Assembly (NCBI GenBank): GCA_902629215.1 | Contig: CACOQC010000006.1 | Location: 1-48,718, forward strand | Length of the DNA: 48,718 nt | Direction of reading: 5' to 3' | DNA from: an uncultured Pelagibacteraceae bacterium | GTDB taxonomy: Bacteria > Pseudomonadota > Alphaproteobacteria > Pelagibacterales > Pelagibacteraceae | Shown: positions 1 to 6,577 of the stretch, piece by piece | Layout: each line of letters starts with the position of its first letter | How positions within the stretch are numbered: the stretch's first letter is position 1 | Notes under the pieces: model-generated | What the model saw: only the letters and a program-made list of their open reading frames with translations | The model's database searches: none | Told to the model about the DNA's origin: nothing | Translations under genes and position numbers: made by a program

Positions 1-345
1 TTATCTAATTTTAGAAATAAAAAAACAATTTGCAAAATTGCTTTAACTGAGAATAATAATTATAAAAATAATAAAAAGATTAATAATATTAAATTGCTAA
101 AATCAAATCTAATATGTTTTTCACAAAATAAAACAAATCTTATGAATGGAGGAATTTATTATTTTAATAAAAAAATTTTCAAGTATTTATCTGCAAAAAG
201 ACTATCTTTAGAAAATGATATTATTCATAAGTTAATACTTGAAAAAAAAGTCGAGGGATTTCATAGTAAAAAAAAATTTATTGATATTGGAACACCCAAA
301 AAAATTAATTTTCTTTTGAAGAATAGGAATTATCTATATAAATAA
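1..345 (+). CDS. hddC: Heptose-1-phosphate guanylyltransferase-like nucleotidyltransferase, C-terminal part (5' end outside window)
   Basis: The frame is open from the first base, so this is the 3' part of a longer gene. The visible stretch has a NGGIYYF segment and an FIDIGTPKKI segment near the end. Both are typical of the C-terminal half of sugar-phosphate nucleotidyltransferases of the HddC/RmlA-like family, in which the second (DIGTP) is near-invariant. The next two genes are a sedoheptulose-7-phosphate isomerase and a heptose-7-phosphate kinase, so a role in activating D-glycero-D-manno-heptose 1-phosphate with GTP for surface polysaccharide is the best reading. The nucleotide-binding N-terminus is not visible, so the nucleotide and sugar cannot be confirmed. 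Confidence 0.7.
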   Translation, partial: LSNFRNKKTICKIALTENNNYKNNKKINNIKLLKSNLICFSQNKTNLMNGGIYYFNKKIFKYLSAKRLSLENDIIHKLILEKKVEGFHSKKKFIDIGTPKKINFLLKNRNYLYK

Positions 346-352
346 GAAATAA

Positions 353-934
353 ATGAAAAATATTATAAAAAATCATTTTTTAGAAATCAAAAAAATTTTA
401 AATAATTCAAATGATTTGATAAATAAAGTTGAAAAAATTTCAATTTTTTTGAAAAATAAAATTAAAAAAAAAAATAAAATTTTTGTATATGGTAATGGTG
501 GTTCATTTGCAGATGCTTCACATTTTGTTGGAGAACTTACGGCTTCATATTCTTCAAAAAAAAGAAAACCATTACCATTTATTCTTTTAGGATGTAATCA
601 AGCAGCAATTACAGGATGGTCAAATGATTTCAATTTTGATGATTATGTCGTAAGAGAATTTTCTTCATACGTTTCAAGAGAAGATGTTCTTTTTTTATTT
701 TCTACATCAGGTGGAAATATAAAAAAAAAACAATCTATTAATTTAATTAAGCTAGCTAAATATGCTAAGTCTAAAAAAATACCTATCATTTCGTTATTAG
801 GAAAAGGTGGAGGAGAACTAAAGAAAATTTCATCTGAGTATATATTAATTGACTCTTATAAAACTGGCTCAATTCAAGAAGCGCACAAAGTAATTTTTCA
901 TTCATTATGTGAAACTTTTGAAAATTTTAAATGA
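353..934 (+). CDS. gmhA: Sedoheptulose-7-phosphate isomerase (phosphoheptose isomerase)
   Basis: This 193-residue SIS-domain protein has the usual length of GmhA. It should convert sedoheptulose 7-phosphate to D-glycero-D-manno-heptose 7-phosphate in the cytoplasm. The phosphosugar-binding region VYGNGGSFADASHF lies around residues 44-58, followed by GEL with the conserved acidic residue. A second SIS signature, FLFSTSGGN, comes mid-protein. The C-terminal helix SIQEAHKVIFH carries the conserved histidine of the family. It starts 8 bases after the nucleotidyltransferase and overlaps the kinase hddA by 4 bases (ATGA), so the three genes form a translationally coupled heptose-activation operon. 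Confidence 0.9.
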   Translation: MKNIIKNHFLEIKKILNNSNDLINKVEKISIFLKNKIKKKNKIFVYGNGGSFADASHFVGELTASYSSKKRKPLPFILLGCNQAAITGWSNDFNFDDYVVREFSSYVSREDVLFLFSTSGGNIKKKQSINLIKLAKYAKSKKIPIISLLGKGGGELKKISSEYILIDSYKTGSIQEAHKVIFHSLCETFENFK

Positions 935-1908
935 TAATATCAAAAACACCATTTAGAATATCATTAATTGGCGGTGGTACTGATTTTCCAGACTATTATA
1001 AATACTACAAAGGGTTAGTTGTTGGGGGGACAATAGATAAATATTGTTATGTATCTACAAGATTTTTACCGTCAGTATTTGATTATAAACATAGAATAGT
1101 ATGGTCCAAAAATGAAGTTGTTAATAATAATAATGAAATTTTTCATCCTACAGTAAAAGCTGTTTTTAACTATTTAAAAATAAACAAAGGTCTAGAAGTT
1201 CATTACCAAGGAGATCTTCAAAAAAATTCTGGTTTAGGAACAAGTTCATCTTTTTGTGTTGGGTTAATAAACTCAATCAAGAATTTATATAAAAAAAAAA
1301 TAAATAAACGAAATTTAGCTAAAATTGCCAATTATATTGAACAAAAAATTATGAGAGAAAAGAGTGGGTCACAAGATCCAATTTGGGCAAGTTATGGTGG
1401 ATTTAATTCAATAAATTTCGAAAGAAATAATTTTAGTGTTAAAAAATTAAATTTAAAAAAAAGTAATTTAGATGATATTAGTGAAAATCTATATTTAATT
1501 TACACTGGTATTAACAAGTTCTCTCATAATATAGAAAAAGATAAATTATCAAAACTAGACAAAAATATTAGCTATCTTGATAATATATACTCTTTGGCAA
1601 AAGAATTTGAAAAAAAATTAGTAAACTCAAAAAATCATGATTTTATTGGATCAATGTTGAATGATTATTGGAAAATTAAGAAAAGTTTATCTTCGAAAGT
1701 ATCTAATAATAAAATTGATGAAATATATGCCGAATGTTTAAATGCAGGTGCTATTGGTGGAAAAATAATTGGGTCTGGTGGTGGTGGTTTTTTGTTAATA
1801 TACTGTCAAAAAAGATGTTTATCTAGATTAAAAAAAAGACTTAATAAATTAGCAATAATTGATTTTAGTTTTACTCAAAATGGTAGTGAGATTATATTTA
1901 AATCTTAA
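931..1908 (+). CDS. hddA: D-glycero-alpha-D-manno-heptose-7-phosphate kinase (GHMP kinase)
   Basis: This 325-residue GHMP-family kinase begins with TPFRISLIGGGTDFPDYY, the substrate-binding N-terminus typical of HddA-like sugar kinases. The ATP-binding GHMP motif NSGLGTSSSFCVGL is at about residues 100-113. The third GHMP motif, GGKIIGSGGGGFLL, is near residues 275-290. It should phosphorylate the anomeric position of heptose 7-phosphate, between GmhA and HddC in the GDP-heptose pathway. That pathway usually feeds O-antigen, capsule or S-layer glycans rather than core LPS. It is coupled to gmhA by an ATGA overlap, and its 3' end overlaps the convergent glycosyltransferase by 11 bases. Confidence 0.88.
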   Translation: MIISKTPFRISLIGGGTDFPDYYKYYKGLVVGGTIDKYCYVSTRFLPSVFDYKHRIVWSKNEVVNNNNEIFHPTVKAVFNYLKINKGLEVHYQGDLQKNSGLGTSSSFCVGLINSIKNLYKKKINKRNLAKIANYIEQKIMREKSGSQDPIWASYGGFNSINFERNNFSVKKLNLKKSNLDDISENLYLIYTGINKFSHNIEKDKLSKLDKNISYLDNIYSLAKEFEKKLVNSKNHDFIGSMLNDYWKIKKSLSSKVSNNKIDEIYAECLNAGAIGGKIIGSGGGGFLLIYCQKRCLSRLKKRLNKLAIIDFSFTQNGSEIIFKS

Positions 1909-2638
1909 CAAATGTTGATTTAATTAAATACTTAATAAATTCAATTTTCTGTATTTTTCTCCTATTCAAAAATAAACCATCTTTATGTTCATTCAAATAC
2001 AAGCTATTTATTTTACTATTCTTATTTTGTGTATAAACAACTTTTTTATTAGTCTTCTCAAAAAATTCTAAACTTAAATTTTTAATAAATGATTTCTTTT
2101 CTTTTTGTAGATAAATAGCTAACCATAAATCATCGTCTAAAAACATATTTTTGTTATTTTCAACAAATTTTTTATAAAAATTTTCAATATTATCTAACAA
2201 TTCTGTGTTAATTAAAAAACCATCAGCACATTGACCCATTTTGATATTAAAAATTTTATTTAAATAAAAACTATAATTTGTTTTTTCTTTCTTGAATTTA
2301 TCAATAAAAATTTCAAATATATTCTTATCGTAAAGATGATCATCATCTATTAATATCACACAGTCAAAATTTTTTACTTTTTTTATAGAACCCATTATTT
2401 TCGTGCCTGGTCCATAATCTTTACATCTATTTATTTCCACATTATGTATTTTGATATTATTTAATTCTTTTTCATCAACAAATTTATTTTTAAATCTTTT
2501 ATATTCATATGGAACATTCAAAAAAATTTTGTTTGGTTTTAAAGTTTGTTCATTTATTTTAGATAAAATTTCTTCAATATTTTTAACTCTTTCTGGGATT
2601 GTTGACATAGAAACACAAAAAGAAAATTCATTACTCAT
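1898..2638 (-). CDS. Putative glycosyltransferase (GT-A-like, family not assigned)
   Basis: This 246-residue protein starts with a short beta-strand and then STIPERVKNIEEIL. The pattern resembles the entrance of family-2-like transferases. A hydrophobic strand followed by an acidic cluster, ILIDDDH at about residues 95-101, fits a metal-binding DxD motif. A second acidic run, LDDDLW, lies near residue 167. No signal peptide or membrane segment is evident. The adjacent heptose-activation genes support a role in surface glycan synthesis, but donor and acceptor are unknown. Its start codon overlaps the stop of the upstream recombinase gene by 4 bases, so the two are probably translated from one message. 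Confidence is moderate for the fold and low for the substrate. Confidence 0.6.
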   Translation of the reverse strand: MSNEFSFCVSMSTIPERVKNIEEILSKINEQTLKPNKIFLNVPYEYKRFKNKFVDEKELNNIKIHNVEINRCKDYGPGTKIMGSIKKVKNFDCVILIDDDHLYDKNIFEIFIDKFKKEKTNYSFYLNKIFNIKMGQCADGFLINTELLDNIENFYKKFVENNKNMFLDDDLWLAIYLQKEKKSFIKNLSLEFFEKTNKKVVYTQNKNSKINSLYLNEHKDGLFLNRRKIQKIEFIKYLIKSTFVKI

Positions 2639-3540
2639 ATTTTAATTTTATTTAATGCGTTATTTTTAAAAAGATTTGCTTCTTGTATATATCTTCTTAC
2701 CATTTGAGTAGTTTTGTGACCAGTCATTGCCATAATATTCCTCTCTTCAGCACCAAACTCAGCTGCTGTAGTTGCAAAACCTGATCGTAAACTATGTCCA
2801 GCATACTTAGATGAATCTAAACCCGCTTTTTCAGCATATCTTTTAATTATTAAGGCTACTGATTTATCTGAAATATCAAATATTTTACCTTCGCTAATTT
2901 TGTAAAATTTTTTGTTAATGTAATTTTTGAGTGCTATCACGGGACAAAATTCTTGATTATCGAAGTAGGGGATTGCTTTAATACTTCCTTCACCAGACTG
3001 ATCTGTTTTAGATCTTTTAATAAGAATTTTCACACCTTCAGTGACAAATTCTATATCCTCATACTGAATATTCACTAATTCTGATCTTCTAAATCCACCC
3101 GCAAATCCTATTAGAATTAAAGCTTTATCTCTAATTTTTTGTTCATCAATCACTTTAATTATAAGTTTTAACTCATTGATTAATATAGGTTTTTTTGCTT
3201 TTTGTCTTGAACCTAAAGTCCTTTTTATTCCATGTAAGTTTTCCATTATTATAGGATGTTTGGTATCTAGATAATGACCTTTTAGCTTATGAATAACGCT
3301 TATTGAGGCTATTCTCCTTTTTAAAGTGCTAAATTTTGAGGTTTTTGAAAGATGTGTAATGTAGAGCGCTATAATTTTTGGTTCTGTTGGAATTGAGGAT
3401 AATGCATTTTTAGAACAAAAAGCAGAAAAATCCTTAAAATCAGACTGATAAGCTCTTAGAGTATTGTTAGCTTTCGAATTTTTTAAATTTTGTAAAGTTT
3501 CTATTTCTAAGCTTTTAACATCAGTTATTAAATTATTCAT
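2635..3540 (-). CDS. Tyrosine recombinase / site-specific integrase
   Basis: This 301-residue protein has the size and two-domain plan of Xer/phage-integrase recombinases. It has a SAM-like core-binding domain (about residues 10-105) and a catalytic domain (about 115-301). The complete active-site set is visible: arginine in GGFRRSEL (151/152), lysine in RSKTDQ (178), HSLR (H249, R252), GHKTT (H275) and the nucleophile tyrosine in MVRRY (Y284). The HSLRSGFAT form is more typical of integrases on mobile elements than of XerC/XerD. The gene lies at the edge of a surface-polysaccharide block. A perfect inverted repeat at 3545-3573, just before the start codon, is a candidate recombination core site or operator. 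Whether it acts on the chromosome or on an island cannot be decided here. Confidence 0.9.
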   Translation of the reverse strand: MNNLITDVKSLEIETLQNLKNSKANNTLRAYQSDFKDFSAFCSKNALSSIPTEPKIIALYITHLSKTSKFSTLKRRIASISVIHKLKGHYLDTKHPIIMENLHGIKRTLGSRQKAKKPILINELKLIIKVIDEQKIRDKALILIGFAGGFRRSELVNIQYEDIEFVTEGVKILIKRSKTDQSGEGSIKAIPYFDNQEFCPVIALKNYINKKFYKISEGKIFDISDKSVALIIKRYAEKAGLDSSKYAGHSLRSGFATTAAEFGAEERNIMAMTGHKTTQMVRRYIQEANLFKNNALNKIKI

Positions 3541-3544
3541 ATTT

Positions 3545-3573
3545 ATTTCCGATAACCATTAATTATCGGAAAT
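3545..3573. repeat. Perfect 11-7-11 bp inverted repeat; candidate dif-like recombination site or operator
   Basis: The arms ATTTCCGATAA (3545-3555) and TTATCGGAAAT (3563-3573) are exact reverse complements separated by 7 bases. The site begins 5 bases upstream of the recombinase start codon. The layout, 11-bp arms ending in ATAA and starting with TTAT around a short spacer, is that of Xer dif sites. The right arm shares 8 of 11 positions with the E. coli XerD half-site TTATGTTAAAT. Single-recombinase Xer systems such as XerS and XerH have their dif site beside the gene. An autoregulatory operator is the main alternative. Confidence 0.6.
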
Positions 3574-3620
3574 TATATATTAGGTGATTTTTAATGTCAA
3601 TAGTTTAAATTATAAAAATT

Positions 3621-3797
3621 ATGGGTTCAATTGATGGTGAAATTCCTGCGGTGTGGTTTTTAATTAGCTCAATTGGTTTTGTTATATTAACATATATTCA
3701 ATATAGAAATACTGGAAAGAGCTTCAATACAATATTTTTGTCTATAATGGCTATCGTATTTTTTGTTAGTTATGTCATTCTATTGATTCCTCGATAA
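3621..3797 (+). CDS. Small predicted membrane protein (58 aa)
   Basis: An ORF of 58 codons starts at ATG 3621 and stops at TAA 3795. The product has an N-terminal acidic stretch and two hydrophobic segments (about residues 11-26 and 38-56) separated by a polar linker, YIQYRNTGKSFN. It ends with a basic residue. This is the pattern of a small two-helix inner-membrane protein. No clear ribosome-binding site precedes it, and I recognise no family. It lies alone between the recombinase and the structured RNA. The ordered hydrophobic-polar-hydrophobic layout makes a real gene likelier than chance, but confidence is limited. Confidence 0.45.
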   Translation: MGSIDGEIPAVWFLISSIGFVILTYIQYRNTGKSFNTIFLSIMAIVFFVSYVILLIPR

Positions 3798-3884
3798 AAA
3801 GTTATCAACATTACCTGTTGAAAAGTAAGTAAATTCAACAATTAAGTGATACTTATTTTGAATTAGACAGAATATTATCTAATT

Positions 3885-4072
3885 AACTTAAGAGGCAACT
3901 CTTAACTGGCCAGCCAAAGAAAGGCCGAGAGGTTTAAGTTTGGAGGGCAGAAAACCCTGTAAAGCAGCGCTAAACATACGGGGTGGTCGGTTCGGCGGTA
4001 GCGCCTACAACGACGAACCATAAAATTCTGATCTTTGCACCCTAAAAAGTGTTAAGGATCAGGGTTTTTTTC
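3885..4072 (+). ncRNA. Structured RNA of unknown class ending in an intrinsic terminator
   Basis: The stretch is visibly richer in G and C than its surroundings and is full of helices. These include TTAAGAG/CTCTTAA closed by a GCAA tetraloop (3888-3905), GGCC/GGCC (3908-3926), ACCCTGT/ACGGGGT with one wobble (3954-3984) and GGTTCG/CGAACC (3989-4019) with an inner GGCG/CGCC. It ends with the terminator at 4028-4072. I looked for hallmark motifs of tmRNA, RNase P RNA, SRP RNA and 6S RNA and for common riboswitch cores, and could not place it. It could be a free-standing small RNA or the leader of the alkyltransferase gene that starts 4 bases later. Confidence 0.55.
4028..4072 (+). terminator. 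Rho-independent terminator of the structured RNA
   Basis: CTGATC (4028-4033) pairs with GATCAG (4057-4062), with an inner GCAC/GTGT helix, and is followed by a run of T residues at 4065-4070. The T run is on the + strand only, which fixes the direction of transcription. The ATG of the next gene follows immediately. Confidence 0.8.
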
Positions 4073-4075
4073 TAG

Positions 4076-4354
4076 ATGATGATACTTTCAGGAACAAAAT
4101 TTCAAATAAAAGTCTGGAATTATCTTAAAAAAATTCCAAAAGGTAAGGTAAAAACCTATAAACAAGTAGCCAAAGGTATAGGAATGCCAAAAGCATCAAG
4201 AGCAGTGGCAAATGCATGTGGAAAAAACCCATATGCTCCAAAAATACCCTGTCATAGAGTCATTAGATCTGATGGAGGTCTTGGAGGCTACTCTGGAAGA
4301 GGTGGAATTAGGCAAAAGCTTAAATTACTTAGATCTGAAAAGGTAGAGATTTAG
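4076..4354 (+). CDS. ogt: Methylated-DNA--[protein]-cysteine S-methyltransferase, minimal single-domain form
   Basis: This 92-residue protein corresponds to the C-terminal DNA-binding and active-site domain of Ogt/MGMT. It contains the arginine-finger region ASRAVANA (about 41-48), the acceptor-cysteine motif IPCHRV (Cys59) and the downstream GGLGGYSG loop. The cysteine is present, so it should be able to take alkyl groups from O6-alkylguanine. Alkyltransferase-like proteins of similar size have tryptophan there. The N-terminal ribonuclease-H-like domain of full-length Ogt (about 170 residues) is absent. An in-frame TAG directly before the first ATG rules out an upstream extension. Two ATGs stand in tandem and neither has a visible ribosome-binding site. 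Confidence 0.85.
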   Translation: MMILSGTKFQIKVWNYLKKIPKGKVKTYKQVAKGIGMPKASRAVANACGKNPYAPKIPCHRVIRSDGGLGGYSGRGGIRQKLKLLRSEKVEI

Positions 4355-4374
4355 CCCTATTTTAGGGCTTTTTT
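4353..4374 (+). terminator. Rho-independent terminator after the alkyltransferase gene
   Basis: AGCCCTA (4353-4359) and TAGGGCT (4363-4369) form a perfect 7-bp stem with a TTT loop, followed by a T run to 4374. The stem begins inside the stop codon of the gene. Confidence 0.85.
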
Positions 4375-4379
4375 ACATT

Positions 4380-4801
4380 AAAAAAGACAGTAAAATCAAC
4401 GTTTTTTGATCTTTTTAATTGATTTCTTGTATATTAACAAATTTCGCCCTTCAGTTGTACCATATATCAGGCTACACTTAAAATAGACCCCTCTATGGCC
4501 GTTTAAATGGTATATTCAATTAGTGCATCGCTCTACTATTTAATTATATCAACACTTTTAAACCACCCTTTTTTTTAATTAATTTAATATTTGGTACAGT
4601 TAAAAAGCTTGATTTTATTGATTTTTTTTAAAATTTTTCATTATTTAGAAAAAAACTAAGAACCTATTAAATCAATTATGTGTTTTTATATTCAAGATAA
4701 GTCTAATCTATAATATGTTATATTAGAAAAAATACAATAAAAACAATAGTTTAAATAATATATTTAATGTAATACTTTAGATATTAGTAAATTAATAATA
4801 C
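4380..4801. other. AT-rich intergenic stretch without a gene
   Basis: No ORF of convincing length or composition is visible on either strand. The only structure I can support is the nested inverted repeat at 4458-4512. The rest, especially 4550-4800, is very AT-rich and featureless by eye. Confidence 0.6.
4458..4512. repeat. Nested inverted repeat, possible small RNA hairpin
   Basis: Three helices nest around one axis: TACCAT (4458-4463) with ATGGTA (4507-4512), GGC (4470-4472) with GCC (4498-4500), and ATAGA (4483-4487) with TCTAT (4492-4496) around a CCCC loop. The internal loops are large, so stability is uncertain. It lies in the otherwise empty spacer after the ogt terminator. Confidence 0.3.
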
Positions 4802-5656
4802 CTATTTTTTTATTTTTTTAACTAAATTCTCTCTTCTGGAGATGTAGATACCACTTAATACAATAATAAATAATCCTAAGAAAGTCCAATTATCAGGAAA
4901 ATCGCTAAAGAAATAATAGCCTATAATGATGTTTGTAATGATCTCAAAATAACTAAATGGAGCTAATTTAGAAGCGTCAGCGTATTTGAGAGACAATATT
5001 AAGAATAAATGCCCTATACAGGCAAATATACCTATTGCAGCCATCATAGACCACTGATTTAAGGTAGGTTTTACCCATATAAATGGCATAACAATAGATA
5101 TGATTACAGCCCCTACTACACCAGTTAATAATAAAGTTAGTAGAGGATTGTCTGAGGTGCTTAATTTACGAGTAATAATTAAATAAAAACCATACATTAC
5201 ACCTGTTCCAAGAGCAGCTATACTTGCTAAGTTTATCTCAACAAAACCAGGTCTTATAACTACTAAAGATCCTATAAAACCTATAATTACTGCAGACCAT
5301 CTTCTAAAACCAACCTTCTCACCTAAAAAAACTGGAGAAAAAGCAGTAACAATTAAAGGAGCAACAAAAGCTAAAGTTAATGCTTTAGCTAAAGAGATTA
5401 CTGAGATTGCATAAAAGAAACAAATGTTAGCTGTTAAAAGAATTAAACCTCTTATGAATTGTAATTTTGGTTTATCGGTCCAAACAAGATTTTTTCGAAA
5501 AAAGAAAAACATAATTGGAAAAGTGAATGCAACAGTAAAAAAATATCTTGCCCACGTAATTTGCAACACTGGAAGATCTGAACTTAAGTATTTTGCAAAC
5601 CCATCCATTATTGGAAGCATTACCCAAGCTAAAAGATTAAATGTTATAGCCTTCAT
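4802..5656 (-). CDS. EamA/DMT-family permease
   Basis: This 284-residue protein is almost entirely hydrophobic, with about ten transmembrane segments in two similar halves, the architecture of drug/metabolite transporter (EamA) permeases. The N-terminal repeat includes PIMDGFAKYL and WARYFFT. The C-terminal repeat contains ILSLKYADASKLAPFSYFE, a segment characteristic of this family. The C-terminus is basic. The substrate cannot be read from the sequence; amino acids or other metabolites are usual. It ends a minus-strand run behind the AEC transporter gene, with an 18-base gap. Confidence 0.85.
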   Translation of the reverse strand: MKAITFNLLAWVMLPIMDGFAKYLSSDLPVLQITWARYFFTVAFTFPIMFFFFRKNLVWTDKPKLQFIRGLILLTANICFFYAISVISLAKALTLAFVAPLIVTAFSPVFLGEKVGFRRWSAVIIGFIGSLVVIRPGFVEINLASIAALGTGVMYGFYLIITRKLSTSDNPLLTLLLTGVVGAVIISIVMPFIWVKPTLNQWSMMAAIGIFACIGHLFLILSLKYADASKLAPFSYFEIITNIIIGYYFFSDFPDNWTFLGLFIIVLSGIYISRRENLVKKIKK

Positions 5657-5674
5657 AAATATGAAGGATATAGA

Positions 5675-6577
5675 TTAATTAAAGTATTTTAAAGCAAAGA
5701 ATACAACAATAGGGATTGTTATAAAGGACATTAAGGTTGATACAACAATAGTACTAGCAACACTATCGACTATCTTTTTGGGTGAATATATTGATGCTAC
5801 AAGATAATTGAGAACAGCACTTGGCATTGAACATTGTATCAATAAAACACCAGCTGCAAATCCCTCTAAATTAAAATATAAGATTAATAAATATCCGATT
5901 ATAGGACCAATAATTACTCTTCCAATAGAAGAAAAGATTGCCTTGTTGAGTGAAAAAACTTTCAATCTTGTTAACGCTATTCCTAAAGACATTAAGATTA
6001 AGAATATTGTTGCATACATAAGTAAGAAAGTAGTATTTTCAACAAATCTTGGTAGTTCTAAATCATAATAAAGTAAAATTACTGCTATTATTATTGCATA
6101 GAACGGTGGACTTTTGAGTATAACTTTCAAACTAAATCTTCTGTCTGCTAAAAATACACCTAATGTAAAGTGGCATAATATAATTAGAGCAGATATAGCT
6201 GCTGATACACCAAGACCTTGTGAACCATAAGCAAATAAGCATATTGGTAAGCCCATGTTACCAGTGTTTGGCATTGTTAATGGTGGCAACTCTCGAATAA
6301 TATCCTTTGTATTTAAAAGATATAATATAACAACCCCAGTGATTATAAATCCACCTATTGCTAATGCGTAATACCAAAAATAATTTAGAAAAATATTAAA
6401 TGCTATATTTACAGGGTTTAAAGCATAGATAATCATTGCAGGAGTGCCTACATTTGCTGCAAAATTAGTAATAAATGTAGTATCAATTTTTGGATTTTTT
6501 TTACCTAAATAATAACCAATACCAACTACAAAAAATACAGGAAATATAACTTCAAAAAGTTTTAAGTAAATATCCAT
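5675..6577 (-). CDS. AEC-family (auxin efflux carrier-like) transporter
   Basis: This 300-residue protein has about ten hydrophobic segments. It has the family's conserved early stretch MPNTGNMGLPICLFAYG (about residues 102-118) and a late segment with QCSMPSAVLNYLVA. The pattern matches AEC transporters (Mem_trans family), which export malonate, amino acids or other small organic acids in bacteria. The ATG overlaps the stop of homoserine dehydrogenase by one base, so both are probably on one transcript. That neighbour makes an aspartate-family amino acid a possible substrate, but this is only inference. Confidence 0.85.
   Translation of the reverse strand: MDIYLKLFEVIFPVFFVVGIGYYLGKKNPKIDTTFITNFAANVGTPAMIIYALNPVNIAFNIFLNYFWYYALAIGGFIITGVVILYLLNTKDIIRELPPLTMPNTGNMGLPICLFAYGSQGLGVSAAISALIILCHFTLGVFLADRRFSLKVILKSPPFYAIIIAVILLYYDLELPRFVENTTFLLMYATIFLILMSLGIALTRLKVFSLNKAIFSSIGRVIIGPIIGYLLILYFNLEGFAAGVLLIQCSMPSAVLNYLVASIYSPKKIVDSVASTIVVSTLMSFITIPIVVFFALKYFN

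Noticed and set aside
3885-4072. tmRNA, RNase P RNA, SRP RNA or 6S RNA as identity of the structured RNA
   Set aside because: I could not find a convincing tag ORF with a tRNA-like end, the RNase P core, the SRP tetraloop region or the closed 6S stem. The call is left open.
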